A DNA stretch of 64,000 nucleotides, taken from Bin55 sp965220235 (GTDB taxonomy: Bacteria; Pseudomonadota; Gammaproteobacteria; Pseudomonadales; Azotimanducaceae). The position numbers were made by a program, and so were the translations under genes. Below the pieces are notes generated by a model. That model was given only the letters and a program-made list of their open reading frames with translations. It did not search any database and was not told the DNA's origin. Of this stretch, positions 15,287-24,373 are shown in pieces (the stretch's first letter is position 1; each line of letters opens with the position of its first letter). The stretch lies in the NCBI GenBank assembly GCA_965220235.1, contig OZ244815.1, forward strand, positions 372,001 to 436,000, in the 5' to 3' direction.

Positions 15287-16072
15287 ATGAGAATATCTGC
15301 GTATGTAGACGCCTTGAATCTATATTACGGGGCACTTAAAAACACGCGCTACAAATGGCTTAATCTCGTCAAGTTCATAAATCTGACTCTTTCAGAAATC
15401 GAACCTGAGATCAAGAATCTGAAGTACTTTACGGCACATGTGTCGGGGGCTGTAAATCCCGAAACACCTCGACGCCAGCAGATTTACCTGAACGCACTTG
15501 AGACTCTACCCGAAGTCTCTGTTGTCTACGGGAATTTCAAATCGAATCCTCTATGGCGACCGTTGATGAGCTTGCCGGTTGCGGATTGCGAGATAGATCT
15601 TGAACCGAAATCTCTGAAGTTTTCTAGAGGTGATTTTCCAGTACGTGTAACTAATACCCAAATCCGCGTAATTCCGGTTCGAGCATGGAATCCCCTTTCT
15701 TCGCGAACTTGGTTTAACAAGAAGAAAGAGAAGCTCCTCGATGACGCTGTACCGGTTCAGGTGCATAGCATGGAGGAGAAGGGTTCAGACGTCAATTTAG
15801 CGGCACACCTTCTCAACGACGCGTGGCGTGATGTTTACGACGTCGCGGTTGTTATTTCCAACGATAGAGACCTTGCGGAAGCGATCCGACTAGTAGTTAA
15901 GGACGTTAACAAGAAAGTTATTTTGTTGTGCCCGGCGCGCAATCGCTTTGTCGCCAGCCGTCTTGGCGAAGTCGCTAGCGATGTAAAGTTCGTTAGACCC
16001 GCTCAACTAAGAGAGTCACAGTTTCCAGATTCGATTTCGGCTACAAACATCCGTAAGCCAGAAGGTTGGTAG
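15287..16072 (+). CDS. NYN-domain ribonuclease-like protein
   Basis: A 261-residue protein of the NYN (PIN-like) family. YVDALNLYYG at the N-terminus gives the first catalytic Asp and Asn. EKGSDVNLAAHLL and VVISNDRDLAEAIR give the remaining acids. NYN proteins are metal-dependent RNases or RNA-binding proteins, some linked to phage defence or RNA turnover. It is a single gene with its own leader containing two hairpins. The specific role is unknown. Confidence 0.75.
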   Translation: MRISAYVDALNLYYGALKNTRYKWLNLVKFINLTLSEIEPEIKNLKYFTAHVSGAVNPETPRRQQIYLNALETLPEVSVVYGNFKSNPLWRPLMSLPVADCEIDLEPKSLKFSRGDFPVRVTNTQIRVIPVRAWNPLSSRTWFNKKKEKLLDDAVPVQVHSMEEKGSDVNLAAHLLNDAWRDVYDVAVVISNDRDLAEAIRLVVKDVNKKVILLCPARNRFVASRLGEVASDVKFVRPAQLRESQFPDSISATNIRKPEGW

Positions 16073-16181
16073 TTTGGGACGTACTGACTGGGGTCTCGTA
16101 TTTCTGCTGAATGCCTTAGATTCACAGCTAGGGACGGCTACACTTCTCCGTTCGCCATTTTGAGGCGTACGGCTTCAACGT

Positions 16182-16913
16182 ATGTGCCTGATACTGATTG
16201 GTTACCGCGTTCGCGATGACCATCCACTCGTGATTGCGGCAAATCGCGATGAGTTCTTTGAGCGTCCTACCAAACAAGCGCACTATTGGAATGATCATCC
16301 TGACATCTTTGCAGGTCGGGATGAAGAAGAACATGGGACTTGGATGGGTGTGACTCGTTCCGGTCGCATGGCGGCCGTGACGAATTGGACAGAAACAGAA
16401 CCAAACGGCGACGCAGACTTGAGTCGTGGTCATCTAGTAGCTGATTTTCTGCGTGGTGACGAGAGTGCGGATGAGTTTGTCGAAACGATTGAAGGACCGC
16501 GTTATCGGGGCTTCAATTTCATCGCCTACGACGGTATTGAGCTTGTTTACTTTTCGAACCGAACATCGGAACGTCGTACGCTTAAGCCAGGTATCTACGG
16601 TCTAAGTAACACCCGTCTCGGCGACAAGTGGCTCCGAGTGATCAAAGGCGAACGGAAACTCTCGGACCAGATCGAGCATCCGGTTCTTGAGACTCTTATT
16701 CGTACGTTGTTTGACCCACATGGCGTGGAATTCCATCCTGCGCCAGAGAAGCACAATGCGCCTTGTTTTATTCTTGGTGAACGTTACGGCACCCGTTCAA
16801 CGACGGCTATGATCCTGGGTGAAACCGCCGTAGACGTGCGGGAGCAGACCTACGGACCTATGGGTAAAGAACTGAGCGTAGTAGAAGAACATTTTGAATT
16901 GAAGGAGCACTGA
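16182..16913 (+). CDS. NRDE family protein (TANGO2 homologue)
   Basis: A 243-residue protein beginning MCLILIGY with the family motif AANRDEFFERP, GTWMGVTRSGRMAAVTN, and a C-terminal EERYGTRSTT-like segment (GERYGTRSTTAMI). Cys2 is the probable N-terminal nucleophile seen in this family. TANGO2 proteins have been linked to haem or lipid handling, and the bacterial role is not settled. It is followed after 4 bases by an SDR gene and then glpK, giving a three-gene operon. Confidence 0.85.
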   Translation: MCLILIGYRVRDDHPLVIAANRDEFFERPTKQAHYWNDHPDIFAGRDEEEHGTWMGVTRSGRMAAVTNWTETEPNGDADLSRGHLVADFLRGDESADEFVETIEGPRYRGFNFIAYDGIELVYFSNRTSERRTLKPGIYGLSNTRLGDKWLRVIKGERKLSDQIEHPVLETLIRTLFDPHGVEFHPAPEKHNAPCFILGERYGTRSTTAMILGETAVDVREQTYGPMGKELSVVEEHFELKEH

Positions 16914-16917
16914 GAAC

Positions 16918-17700
16918 ATGGATTTATCAGGCAAGAACGCCTTGATTACAGGCGGAAGCATGGGTCTAGGGAAAGCGATGGCGAAAGCGTTCTACGGCGC
17001 TGGCGCCAATGTTGCGATACTCGCGCGGCGCAAAGACGAGCTGCGGGCAGCTAGCGCAGAAATCGTGTCGAGTGGCGATCGAGATGGCAAGGTTGCGGCG
17101 ATATCGTGCGACGTGACTCAAGCAGACCAGATTGAATCTGCTCATGCAGAAGTCGTTGATTCAATAGGTCCTGTCGACATTCTGGTCAACAACGCAGGCA
17201 AGTCGGAAGCGCATCCTTTCATGAACGTGACCGATGAGATCTGGCAAGGCGATTTGGATCTAAAACTGTTCGCGGCGATCAGGCTCGCGAGGCTCGTATT
17301 TCCAGGAATGTGTGAACGACGGTGGGGTCGAGTTATCAACATTCTGAATACTGCCGCTAAGGCACCAGGCGCTCGATCCGCTCCAACCTCAGTGAGTCGG
17401 GCCGCTGGAATGGCATTGACGAAGGTTCTCGCCGGCGAAGGTGCTCCGCACAACGTCCTCGTTAACGCGTTGCTTATCGGTCGCATTGAATCGGACCAAA
17501 GCCGACGAGCATACGACGCGCAGTCTCGAGAAGAAAGCTACGAGGAGTATCTGGCAGCAAGTGGGAAATCGCTTCCGATGGGTCGAATGGGCGAAGCGCA
17601 TGAATGTGGTAACGTCGCGCTCTTTCTCGCATCTGAATACGCGTCGTATCTGACCGGATGTGCCATCAACATGGACGGTGGACTCTCTCCCGTTACCTAA
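16918..17700 (+). CDS. SDR-family protein with altered catalytic residues
   Basis: A 260-residue Rossmann protein of the FabG-like SDR type: TGGSMGLGKA (11-20) binds the dinucleotide and NNAGKS (91-96) is typical. In standard SDRs a Ser and YxxxK do catalysis. Here the strand reads INILNTAAK and the active-site helix APTSVSRAAG (155-164), giving Thr 157 for Tyr and Arg 161 for Lys. The fold is clear, but ordinary hydride-transfer catalysis is doubtful unless this subfamily uses other residues. It sits 4 bases after the NRDE gene and 18 bases before glpK. Confidence 0.8.
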   Translation: MDLSGKNALITGGSMGLGKAMAKAFYGAGANVAILARRKDELRAASAEIVSSGDRDGKVAAISCDVTQADQIESAHAEVVDSIGPVDILVNNAGKSEAHPFMNVTDEIWQGDLDLKLFAAIRLARLVFPGMCERRWGRVINILNTAAKAPGARSAPTSVSRAAGMALTKVLAGEGAPHNVLVNALLIGRIESDQSRRAYDAQSREESYEEYLAASGKSLPMGRMGEAHECGNVALFLASEYASYLTGCAINMDGGLSPVT

Positions 17701-17718
17701 TCAGTCGATGGTAGGACT

Positions 17719-19182
17719 ATGAGTCAATACCTGCTCGCATGCGATGAAGGCACGAGCAGTGCGCGTAGTGTCTTATTTGACCGCGAAGGTCAAGTTGCAG
17801 CTAGTGCGCAGATTGAATTGCAGAGCACCTTTCCCAACGATGGTTGGGTCGAGCAGGATGCAAACGCAATATGGGAAGCCCAGCGTCAAAGCATCACCGA
17901 TGCACTTGAGCAACTAGGGACGACCACGTCCGCGTTACACGCGGTCGGAATTACCAACCAGCGTGAAACCACCTTGGTGTGGGATAGATCGACAGGTAAA
18001 CCAGTTGGTCCAGCGATCACGTGGCAGTGTCGACGTACCGCCGATCAATGCGTTGCAATCAACAGTTCAAACGACGCTGAGTGGATCTCTGCCCGCACCG
18101 GATTAAAGATCGACCCGTACTTCTCGGCGACTAAGTTGCGGTGGATTCTGGACAGTGACACTGATTTAGCGCAACGAGCAATGAACGGGGAGCTCGCTTT
18201 CGGCACCGTGGATTCTTGGTTGATCTTCAAGCTCACCGAAGGTCGCTTGCATGCGATTGATCGTACGAACGCTTCCAGAACGCTCTTGATGAATCTCCAT
18301 GAAGGCACTTGGGACGATGACATACTCAGTTACTTCGATATACCACCTTCGATGCTGCCGACCATCGCCCCTTCTTCTGGCGAAATTGGCTACACCTCAG
18401 GAGATGTTCTAGGCGTCGAAATCCCGATTGCCGGGATTGCCGGTGATCAACAGGCAGCATTGGTAGGCCAGACGTGCACCACAGCAAACTCCGCCAAGCT
18501 CACTTACGGTACGGGCGCATTCTTGCTAGTTCATACGGGATTCGAGACCAAGGTCTCAAACTCCGGATTACTAAGCACGACGGCGGCGAGCGTAGGCGAA
18601 CGTGACGAGTTTGCGATCGAAGGATCGGTCTTCTCGGCGGGTAGCGCCATTCAATGGTTGCGCGACAATCTAGGTCTTCTCGCGACGGCCGCGGAGTCTG
18701 AAAATCTCGCAACATCCGTCCCAAACTGCGGGGGTGTCTACCTAATTCCAGCGTTTGAGGGCTTAGGTGCGCCACATTGGGCGTCAGACGTTCGTGGCGC
18801 TTTGGTGGGATTGTCGCGAGCGGCGGACCGACGCCATATCGTTAGAGCAGCACTAGAGTCAATTGCCTTACAGTCGTACGATCTTATCGAGGCGCTTGAA
18901 TCGGATACAGGCGATCAGATTTCGGAACTACGCGTCGACGGCGGCGCGGCTGCAAATAACTTTCTGATGCAGTTTCAGGCGGATTTACTGGATAGACCGG
19001 TCGTACGACCAGTGGATTTGGAGTCAACTGCTCGAGGAGCTGCGAATTTGGCAGCCGCAGCGACTGATTTTTGGCTGGAAGCACGATACGAGGTGGATCG
19101 ACGATTCGAACCAAGTATGACCGCGACGGCTCGAGATTCCAAGTTTGAGGAGTGGCACGCGGCGTTAGAAGCCGTCCTGTAG
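17719..19182 (+). CDS. glpK: Glycerol kinase
   Basis: A 487-residue FGGY-family kinase that converts glycerol to glycerol 3-phosphate. CDEGTSSAR near the start binds phosphate, ITNQRETT and WQCRRT contact substrate, GIAGDQQAAL and YGTGAFLL form the ATP site and PAFEGLGAPHW is the FGGY signature. The length is normal. It ends the NRDE-SDR-glpK operon. No glpF or glpD is nearby. Confidence 0.93.
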   Translation: MSQYLLACDEGTSSARSVLFDREGQVAASAQIELQSTFPNDGWVEQDANAIWEAQRQSITDALEQLGTTTSALHAVGITNQRETTLVWDRSTGKPVGPAITWQCRRTADQCVAINSSNDAEWISARTGLKIDPYFSATKLRWILDSDTDLAQRAMNGELAFGTVDSWLIFKLTEGRLHAIDRTNASRTLLMNLHEGTWDDDILSYFDIPPSMLPTIAPSSGEIGYTSGDVLGVEIPIAGIAGDQQAALVGQTCTTANSAKLTYGTGAFLLVHTGFETKVSNSGLLSTTAASVGERDEFAIEGSVFSAGSAIQWLRDNLGLLATAAESENLATSVPNCGGVYLIPAFEGLGAPHWASDVRGALVGLSRAADRRHIVRAALESIALQSYDLIEALESDTGDQISELRVDGGAAANNFLMQFQADLLDRPVVRPVDLESTARGAANLAAAATDFWLEARYEVDRRFEPSMTATARDSKFEEWHAALEAVL

Positions 19183-19419
19183 TAATAAAGTACGTGACTG
19201 CGTCTCATTCAGTCCACTAGCCCGTTCCTAATGTACTTCCGGGTCTTTGGGTTTCGCCAACTCTGTTTGACGTGACAGCATTCCGCGCCCCGGTTCGCTT
19301 GGAAACTAATCAGTCCATCGAACACTGAATGCATGATCTGAAACAAAATACCGTCAGGACTCGTCTATAAGGGTACAAGAGCTCCGCTAACACCAGAAAA
19401 TCCAGACCATCAGCCTCTA

Positions 19420-20778
19420 ATGCCCGAATCAGACCTTGATCTCTTAAACCGGTTTTACCAAGATGGTGACTCCGATGCGATTGAGGAGTTTGTCAGTCGT
19501 AATCGTCAGGATGCATGGCGATACGCGCAAGTTTTTGGCGATTCTGATCTAGCCGAAGACATCGTTCAAATCGCCTTGGTACGTCTCATGAACGCGAAGC
19601 CCGCCAATGGCAAGGTTTCAAATGCAAATACCTGGCTGCGAGCCATCGTTTATTCCGTCGCAGTTGATCAGATTCGGTCAGAAACGACGCGAGCTGGTAG
19701 AGAAGCGGATGCTGTGGTCGATATGAACTTGATTCAGCGTGAGATGGACCTCGAAAGTGACGCAATGCGCACGCAGCTGATTGGAGTTCTGCGGGACGAA
19801 ATCGGCCAGCTTGCGCCTCAATTTCGTGAACCGCTCATTCAAAGGTACTTCACAGGGCTCTCATACAAAGAAATCGCTCAGACGTTGAACCTAAAAACCA
19901 GTACGGTTTCAACACGTCTCGCGCGAGGTCTACAACAGCTGACACTCGTCCTTTCGCAGAAAGGTTTCATCGAGTTATCGGCACCCACAAACTCCAATCG
20001 CCAGTCTCAAGAAGGTACGAACATGACAAAGCTATCCGCGAAGACCATAGAAGCCAATCGACAACTCGCAGAGAGATGGAGCAATCTGTGGGCGGTTTCC
20101 AATCAAGGTCTTGGTCGATTCACGTCTAACCAAAACGAAACTGGTACAACGAGTATCACCTGGCGCGAGGATTGCCCGGTTGGTAAATCCCGCGGGCTCC
20201 TAACGGAATTTCCAGATCACGCAGAAGAGAAAACGTGGATCGAAAGCACAATCCAATTCACTGATGCGGCAACGCTAGATTGGTCGAGTCTCGTTTCGGA
20301 GCGCGGGCGGATAGTAGATAGCTCGGTGACGTCGTGTGAGAAATACGAGATCGTTCCTGTGGGAGAAACGCTGAGTGTTTCCTTGAACGACCATCACAAC
20401 GGGACGATCCAGCTCAACGCGAGCGGTCCAATCATCACAAATCCACTGTTGCCAATCTTGGTGCGTGAACACGGTCAAGACTCGACCGCGCAATGGCCAG
20501 CAAGGTTGATCGGATTGATGCCCGAAGAGTCACGGGAAGCTGCGGACTCAGACTGGGCGATGGTTCCGGCGTTTGGTCGTTACGCAGGCCAAATCGGCAA
20601 ACCGATGTCGCGTGGACACCTGTATGAGTTCGGGTCAGAGTCTACCGTGCACATGGAAATTACGATCCTCATTAATAGCGAAAGGGAGCTAACCGGGTGC
20701 TTCTGGGAAGAGGAAGGATATGCCGTAGTTGGTGATGAAGAATCTGCTCGAACTGCCTATCTCGCGACTCAAAGTTGA
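19420..20778 (+). CDS. ECF sigma factor with long C-terminal extension
   Basis: Residues 1-185 are an ECF sigma factor: region 2 (DLAEDIVQIALVRLMN, NTWLRAIVYSVAVDQIR) and region 4 (REPLIQRYFTGLSYKEIAQ, STVSTRLARGLQQL). Residues 190-452 form an extra domain of unknown family, rich in Trp and acidic residues. No transmembrane segment or zinc-binding anti-sigma motif is seen. An internal ATG at 20023 (MTKLSAKT) has AAGAAGG seven bases upstream, so the second half may also be made alone. The extension may act as a built-in regulator, as in other ECF groups with C-terminal domains. Confidence 0.8.
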   Translation: MPESDLDLLNRFYQDGDSDAIEEFVSRNRQDAWRYAQVFGDSDLAEDIVQIALVRLMNAKPANGKVSNANTWLRAIVYSVAVDQIRSETTRAGREADAVVDMNLIQREMDLESDAMRTQLIGVLRDEIGQLAPQFREPLIQRYFTGLSYKEIAQTLNLKTSTVSTRLARGLQQLTLVLSQKGFIELSAPTNSNRQSQEGTNMTKLSAKTIEANRQLAERWSNLWAVSNQGLGRFTSNQNETGTTSITWREDCPVGKSRGLLTEFPDHAEEKTWIESTIQFTDAATLDWSSLVSERGRIVDSSVTSCEKYEIVPVGETLSVSLNDHHNGTIQLNASGPIITNPLLPILVREHGQDSTAQWPARLIGLMPEESREAADSDWAMVPAFGRYAGQIGKPMSRGHLYEFGSESTVHMEITILINSERELTGCFWEEEGYAVVGDEESARTAYLATQS

Positions 20779-21020
20779 GGGCAAATCGAGCGTTTTACTG
20801 GCATGCTGAAGACAAGAATTCACATGGAAGGGGCTTTTGTACGGTATTAGTAACTCAAGTGAGCATGGCTAATGCCATGTTATTTCTACTTCAACCAATA
20901 GAATAATTACGAATACTAGGTCGGTCAATCAACCGTTTAAGAACAATCCGAAGTACGTTGCAAGCACATAAACTCTTGCTTTCTTAATCGGTCGGAACTA
21001 CGTGGTGCTAGACAGGAGAT

Positions 21021-21047
21021 ATGGAAATCAAAAACTCAGGTACATGA
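21021..21047 (+). CDS. Eight-residue upstream ORF before the S9 peptidase
   Basis: The best ribosome-binding site in this region (CAGGAGAT) sits before ATG 21021, which opens an 8-codon ORF (MEIKNSGT). Its stop TGA overlaps the peptidase start codons (ACATGATG at 21043-21049). Reinitiation from this mini-ORF could be how the peptidase is translated. Confidence 0.35.
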   Translation: MEIKNSGT

Positions 21048-23002
21048 TGCGCAAATTAGCAGCTTTTTGCATTTTGTTGTTTTCTAGCGGTGCGCTCGCG
21101 GAGTCGATACCACTTTGGAAGTTCGTCGAACCGTACGACTTAGATCGAATAAGCATTTCGCCCGACGGCAAGTATCTTGCGGCGTCGATATTGCATGGCG
21201 ACGGTTCGGAGCAGGATTGCAAGTTGCAGGTCGTAAACCGCGAAACTGGTGAAGTCGAATACACGTTTGGCATGCCGGATAAAAGGCGGATTTCGAGCAT
21301 CAGGTGGATTGACCACGAAACAATCCTGATCCGACCGTCTCGCAAGATGCCTAATGAAGACGCGTACTACGCTACGTACGAATATATGAAAGTCACTGTG
21401 GGCGACTGGAAGACGATAGATCTACCTGTTGGCTCGATATACAACGTACTTTATGAAGAACCGGACCATGCCTTGATCGTACGTACAGATGGTAGATACC
21501 GTGATTTGTTTAAGGTCCACCTGCGGTCTGGTGCGAGATCCAAAATAGCAAGAGCGCCGTCTCGAGGGAATGCGCCGTACATTAATAACGACAGGAGAGG
21601 GGATGCCTTCGTCCTGACAAAGGACAGGACAGATGTCGCATTTCACATTGGATCCGATGAGGACGGACACACAGTCGTTAACGAGCGTTTAGGAAATGCT
21701 AATTGGAAGCAGATTGCTAGATATCGCTTTGATCAAAAGGGTTGGCGTCCTACTCACGCCGCGTTTAACCCTGACGAATATTTCACAAAGGATTGGCGAA
21801 ATCCGAAAGGGATCATGGGTTTAGGCATCTACAACCGCGTCACTGGCGAGCACAGAGAGATTTTTCGAGATGAAATTTATGACATTGGATCACTTTTGAT
21901 TGATAAATTCGGCAACGTGTGGGGACTCCGGATCGATCATCACTATCCGAAGGTCATCTATCTAAATCCCAATCATGCTTTGTCGAAAGCCCATAAAAGG
22001 GTAAAGCAGCAGTTTCCAGAAAGAACAGTCTCGATCCGAGACTACACGCATGACTATCGAACCATTATTACTCGCGTCCGCTCGGCTGACGCACTACCTG
22101 AATATGTGATCTTGGATGCCAACACGGGGTCATTTGATCAGATTACCGACCGAGCAAAAGAAATTGGGTTGGACCCTGGTCGGCTGGCGAAGGTGCAGCC
22201 GTTCGGGGTGAAAGCACGCGACGGTATACCCGTATACGGTTACCTGTCATCGATGAAAGAAACACCGCGACCGGGACCGATGGTTGTTCTTATTCACGGT
22301 GGACCTTATTCACGTGATTCCTGGGAATGGAGCGGTGAAGTTCAGCTTCTCGCGAACGCTGGGTTCCACGTCATGCAGGTGAATTTCCGTGGCTCTACAG
22401 GTTTTGGCTTGGATTTCGAGACGATGGGATACAAGCAATGGGGCGGGACGATGCAAGACGACGTTACGGATGCGACCCAGTGGGCGATAGATCAAGGGAT
22501 CGCCGCCAAAGATCGGATTTGCATCATGGGTGCTAGTTATGGCGCTTATTCCGCGATGATGGGCGTTGCGAAGGAACCTGACCTATATCAGTGTGTGATC
22601 GGATACGCTGGGATCTACGATGTTGCTGCGATTGAACGGATCGGCGATGTTTCTCATAGTAAAACCGGGGTAAATATTTGGAGGATCACCATCGGCGCTG
22701 ACCGAGAGGAACGGGAACCGATGTCAGTATTGAATTACGCTGATAAGATCAAAGCGGCAGTGATGCTAATCCACGGTGGATTAGATCGGCGGACGCCGCC
22801 AGAGCACTACCATCGAATGAAGAAAGCGTTTGAAGATATTGGCAAACCAGTCGAAAAGCTGTTTCGAGCAAATCAGGGACATGGCTTTTTCGGTCGCGAC
22901 ACGGTCATGTACATGTATGGGGAGCAACTGAAATTCCTTAATAAGCACATTGGAAATGGCGAGTTTCAGGACGAGATTCGGATGGTCACGAGCGAAAGCT
23001 AA
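21044..23002 (+). CDS. Exported S9-family prolyl oligopeptidase-like peptidase
   Basis: A 652-residue periplasmic peptidase. MMRKLAAFCILLFSSGALA is a signal peptide with cleavage after ALA. A beta-propeller-like part (ISISPDGKYLAAS) is followed by the alpha/beta-hydrolase domain. The catalytic Ser is in GASYGAYSA, the Asp in HGGLDRRTPP and the His in NQGHGFF. It probably removes dipeptides or acyl-amino acids from imported peptides. ATG 21044 is used rather than the upstream GTG because it starts the signal peptide. An inverted repeat follows at 23041-23070. Confidence 0.88.
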   Translation: MMRKLAAFCILLFSSGALAESIPLWKFVEPYDLDRISISPDGKYLAASILHGDGSEQDCKLQVVNRETGEVEYTFGMPDKRRISSIRWIDHETILIRPSRKMPNEDAYYATYEYMKVTVGDWKTIDLPVGSIYNVLYEEPDHALIVRTDGRYRDLFKVHLRSGARSKIARAPSRGNAPYINNDRRGDAFVLTKDRTDVAFHIGSDEDGHTVVNERLGNANWKQIARYRFDQKGWRPTHAAFNPDEYFTKDWRNPKGIMGLGIYNRVTGEHREIFRDEIYDIGSLLIDKFGNVWGLRIDHHYPKVIYLNPNHALSKAHKRVKQQFPERTVSIRDYTHDYRTIITRVRSADALPEYVILDANTGSFDQITDRAKEIGLDPGRLAKVQPFGVKARDGIPVYGYLSSMKETPRPGPMVVLIHGGPYSRDSWEWSGEVQLLANAGFHVMQVNFRGSTGFGLDFETMGYKQWGGTMQDDVTDATQWAIDQGIAAKDRICIMGASYGAYSAMMGVAKEPDLYQCVIGYAGIYDVAAIERIGDVSHSKTGVNIWRITIGADREEREPMSVLNYADKIKAAVMLIHGGLDRRTPPEHYHRMKKAFEDIGKPVEKLFRANQGHGFFGRDTVMYMYGEQLKFLNKHIGNGEFQDEIRMVTSES

Positions 23003-23040
23003 AACGTCAGTTTCGTCGTATTTGACGTCTTCTGGTGAAT

Positions 23041-23070
23041 TTACTGTGAAGTACAAGCGTTTCACAGTAA
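23041..23070. terminator. Perfect inverted repeat after the peptidase gene
   Basis: TTACTGTGAA (23041-23050) and TTCACAGTAA (23061-23070) are perfect complements separated by 10 bases. It can form a stable hairpin at the 3' end of the S9 peptidase message. There is no T-run, so it may instead be a protein-binding site. Confidence 0.4.
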
Positions 23071-23205
23071 TGCATAGTAGATTCTGATGGAACAGGTTCC
23101 TTAGAACCTATCACCGAGTAGCTCTATCGGTGGTGCGTAAATAGAGATATGCATTTCTAATGGGATTGCGTTACGGTTAAATCGATTTCGACTTCTTGTA
23201 TCAAA

Positions 23206-23385
23206 GTGAAGAATTCTCATAGTCGTGTTAAAAAGGAGTCTCCTGTAGCGCCTTCAGACGAATCGAAACGTCGAATTCATCTCGAAGAAATCCGTAGATT
23301 CGTTGATCGAGTCGCAAGAGAAACATCAGATAGCCAAGTCACTGATAGCACTGATCTAATTCGTGAAGATCGTGATTCGCGCTAG
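23206..23385 (+). pseudogene. Remnant of an antitoxin gene (C-terminal part)
   Basis: A short open frame (59 codons from GTG 23206) ends with DSTDLIREDRDSR. This resembles the C-terminus of ribbon-helix-helix antitoxins that partner VapC-type PIN toxins. The N-terminal DNA-binding part is not recognisable, and no toxin gene follows. I read it as a decayed antitoxin. The rest of 23003-23520 contains only the inverted repeat and no other gene I can support. Confidence 0.4.
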
Positions 23386-23520
23386 ACCTATCAGTCGTTT
23401 GGTCTGATCCAATTGCAGCGCAAGCCGATTTAATCACCGGATTTTGGTTCAATCATCGAGCTGAAGGAGAAGAGCAGTGCGGACAACGACGTACGGTACG
23501 TTCAGTCCTGTTTCAGCCGT

Positions 23521-23990
23521 TTACGGAATGCTGTCTCGGTCCCGAATGTGGTTGAAATTAAAAGCTGAGGACGCATCTTTCCTAAGGGCTTCTAAATATA
23601 GGGCGAGGTCTACAGTTAAGAGGGGAGTATCAGGAGACGCTTCTGCAAGAAGAATGACATCTGCAAGCCCCAAAAATGTGAATTTGTCGTGATCGACTAC
23701 CTCTGAGCTGTCGAAAGAGGATTCCTTGCTTACTTTTACTAAAGCGCGAAACGTGTTAAGAATCTCAGATTTCTCAGGTTCGCTATGCTGCCGTAAAAGG
23801 TTTGATGCTTCAGTTAGCGTATTCGGTGTGACAAGGATGATCTCGAATTGCCGCAAGAATTCAAGCAGGAGTTCATAGTCACGAACGGAATACTCCTTGG
23901 TTCGTTTATGTTTTGCAACTAACTCTGGCTTAGTCAATCCTACGGTAATAGGAGTACTAAGTTGGAATCGACGTAAATTCCATCACTCAT
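23521..23990 (-). pseudogene. PIN-domain toxin gene split by a frameshift
   Basis: The gene begins at ATG 23990, three bases after the partner gene, and reads DGIYVDSNLVLLLP, a good PIN N-terminus with its first Asp. It then meets a stop. One frame over, it continues VGLTKPELVAKHKRTKEYS to the normal end, with LADVILLAEAS and LLTVDLALY supplying the other acids. Joining the frames at about 23941-23946 restores a protein of about 155 residues. A single lost base explains it. The toxin is broken, unless the base is a sequencing or assembly error. Confidence 0.75.
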
Positions 23991-23993
23991 AAA

Positions 23994-24269
23994 TTAGCTT
24001 TCTTCCGGCGTTTCCCAATTTCTCAAGGACTCGAACATTCCATCTTCATCTCGAATACGCACGACCTTATACGTTCGTTTAGGGGTGGCTAATGCGAGTA
24101 CTCCGATACCCGATGAGCGCCAATCGCGCACAAAACCAATCGTAATTTCCCAGACTTTGTCGAAACGTTCGAACTTGACCTCTTCTAACCCGATTTGCCC
24201 TATTGGTTCTTCCTTGTACATTTCGAGCACGTGTTCTTTCGCCTTCCTGATCGCGAGCTGCGCTTCCAT
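23994..24269 (-). CDS. Partner protein of a PIN toxin, probable antitoxin
   Basis: A 91-residue protein. AKEHVLEMYKEEPIGQIGLEEVKFE, WEITIGFVRDW and TYKVVRIRDEDG resemble a small uncharacterised family commonly found next to PIN proteins. It is immediately upstream of the frameshifted PIN gene (3-base gap), on the same strand, so the two form one unit. Antitoxin function is inferred from this position. Its persistence beside a broken toxin would fit a decaying or repurposed module. Confidence 0.6.
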   Translation of the reverse strand: MEAQLAIRKAKEHVLEMYKEEPIGQIGLEEVKFERFDKVWEITIGFVRDWRSSGIGVLALATPKRTYKVVRIRDEDGMFESLRNWETPEES

Positions 24270-24373
24270 GGCTCAGTTTATTCGTGTGTTGAGATTTGAG
24301 ATTCAAGCATAGATAATGAAAATGAAACCGCAGTCGACGGATTTCATCGAACCAGTGGATTGTGATTGGAGCT

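Noticed and set aside
14885..16180. A 21-base near-repeat (GAGGCGYACRGCTTCAACGTA) at about 14888 and 16160
   Set aside because: Only two copies, without symmetry or mobile-element context; the second runs into the NRDE start codon, so chance or local duplication is as likely as function.
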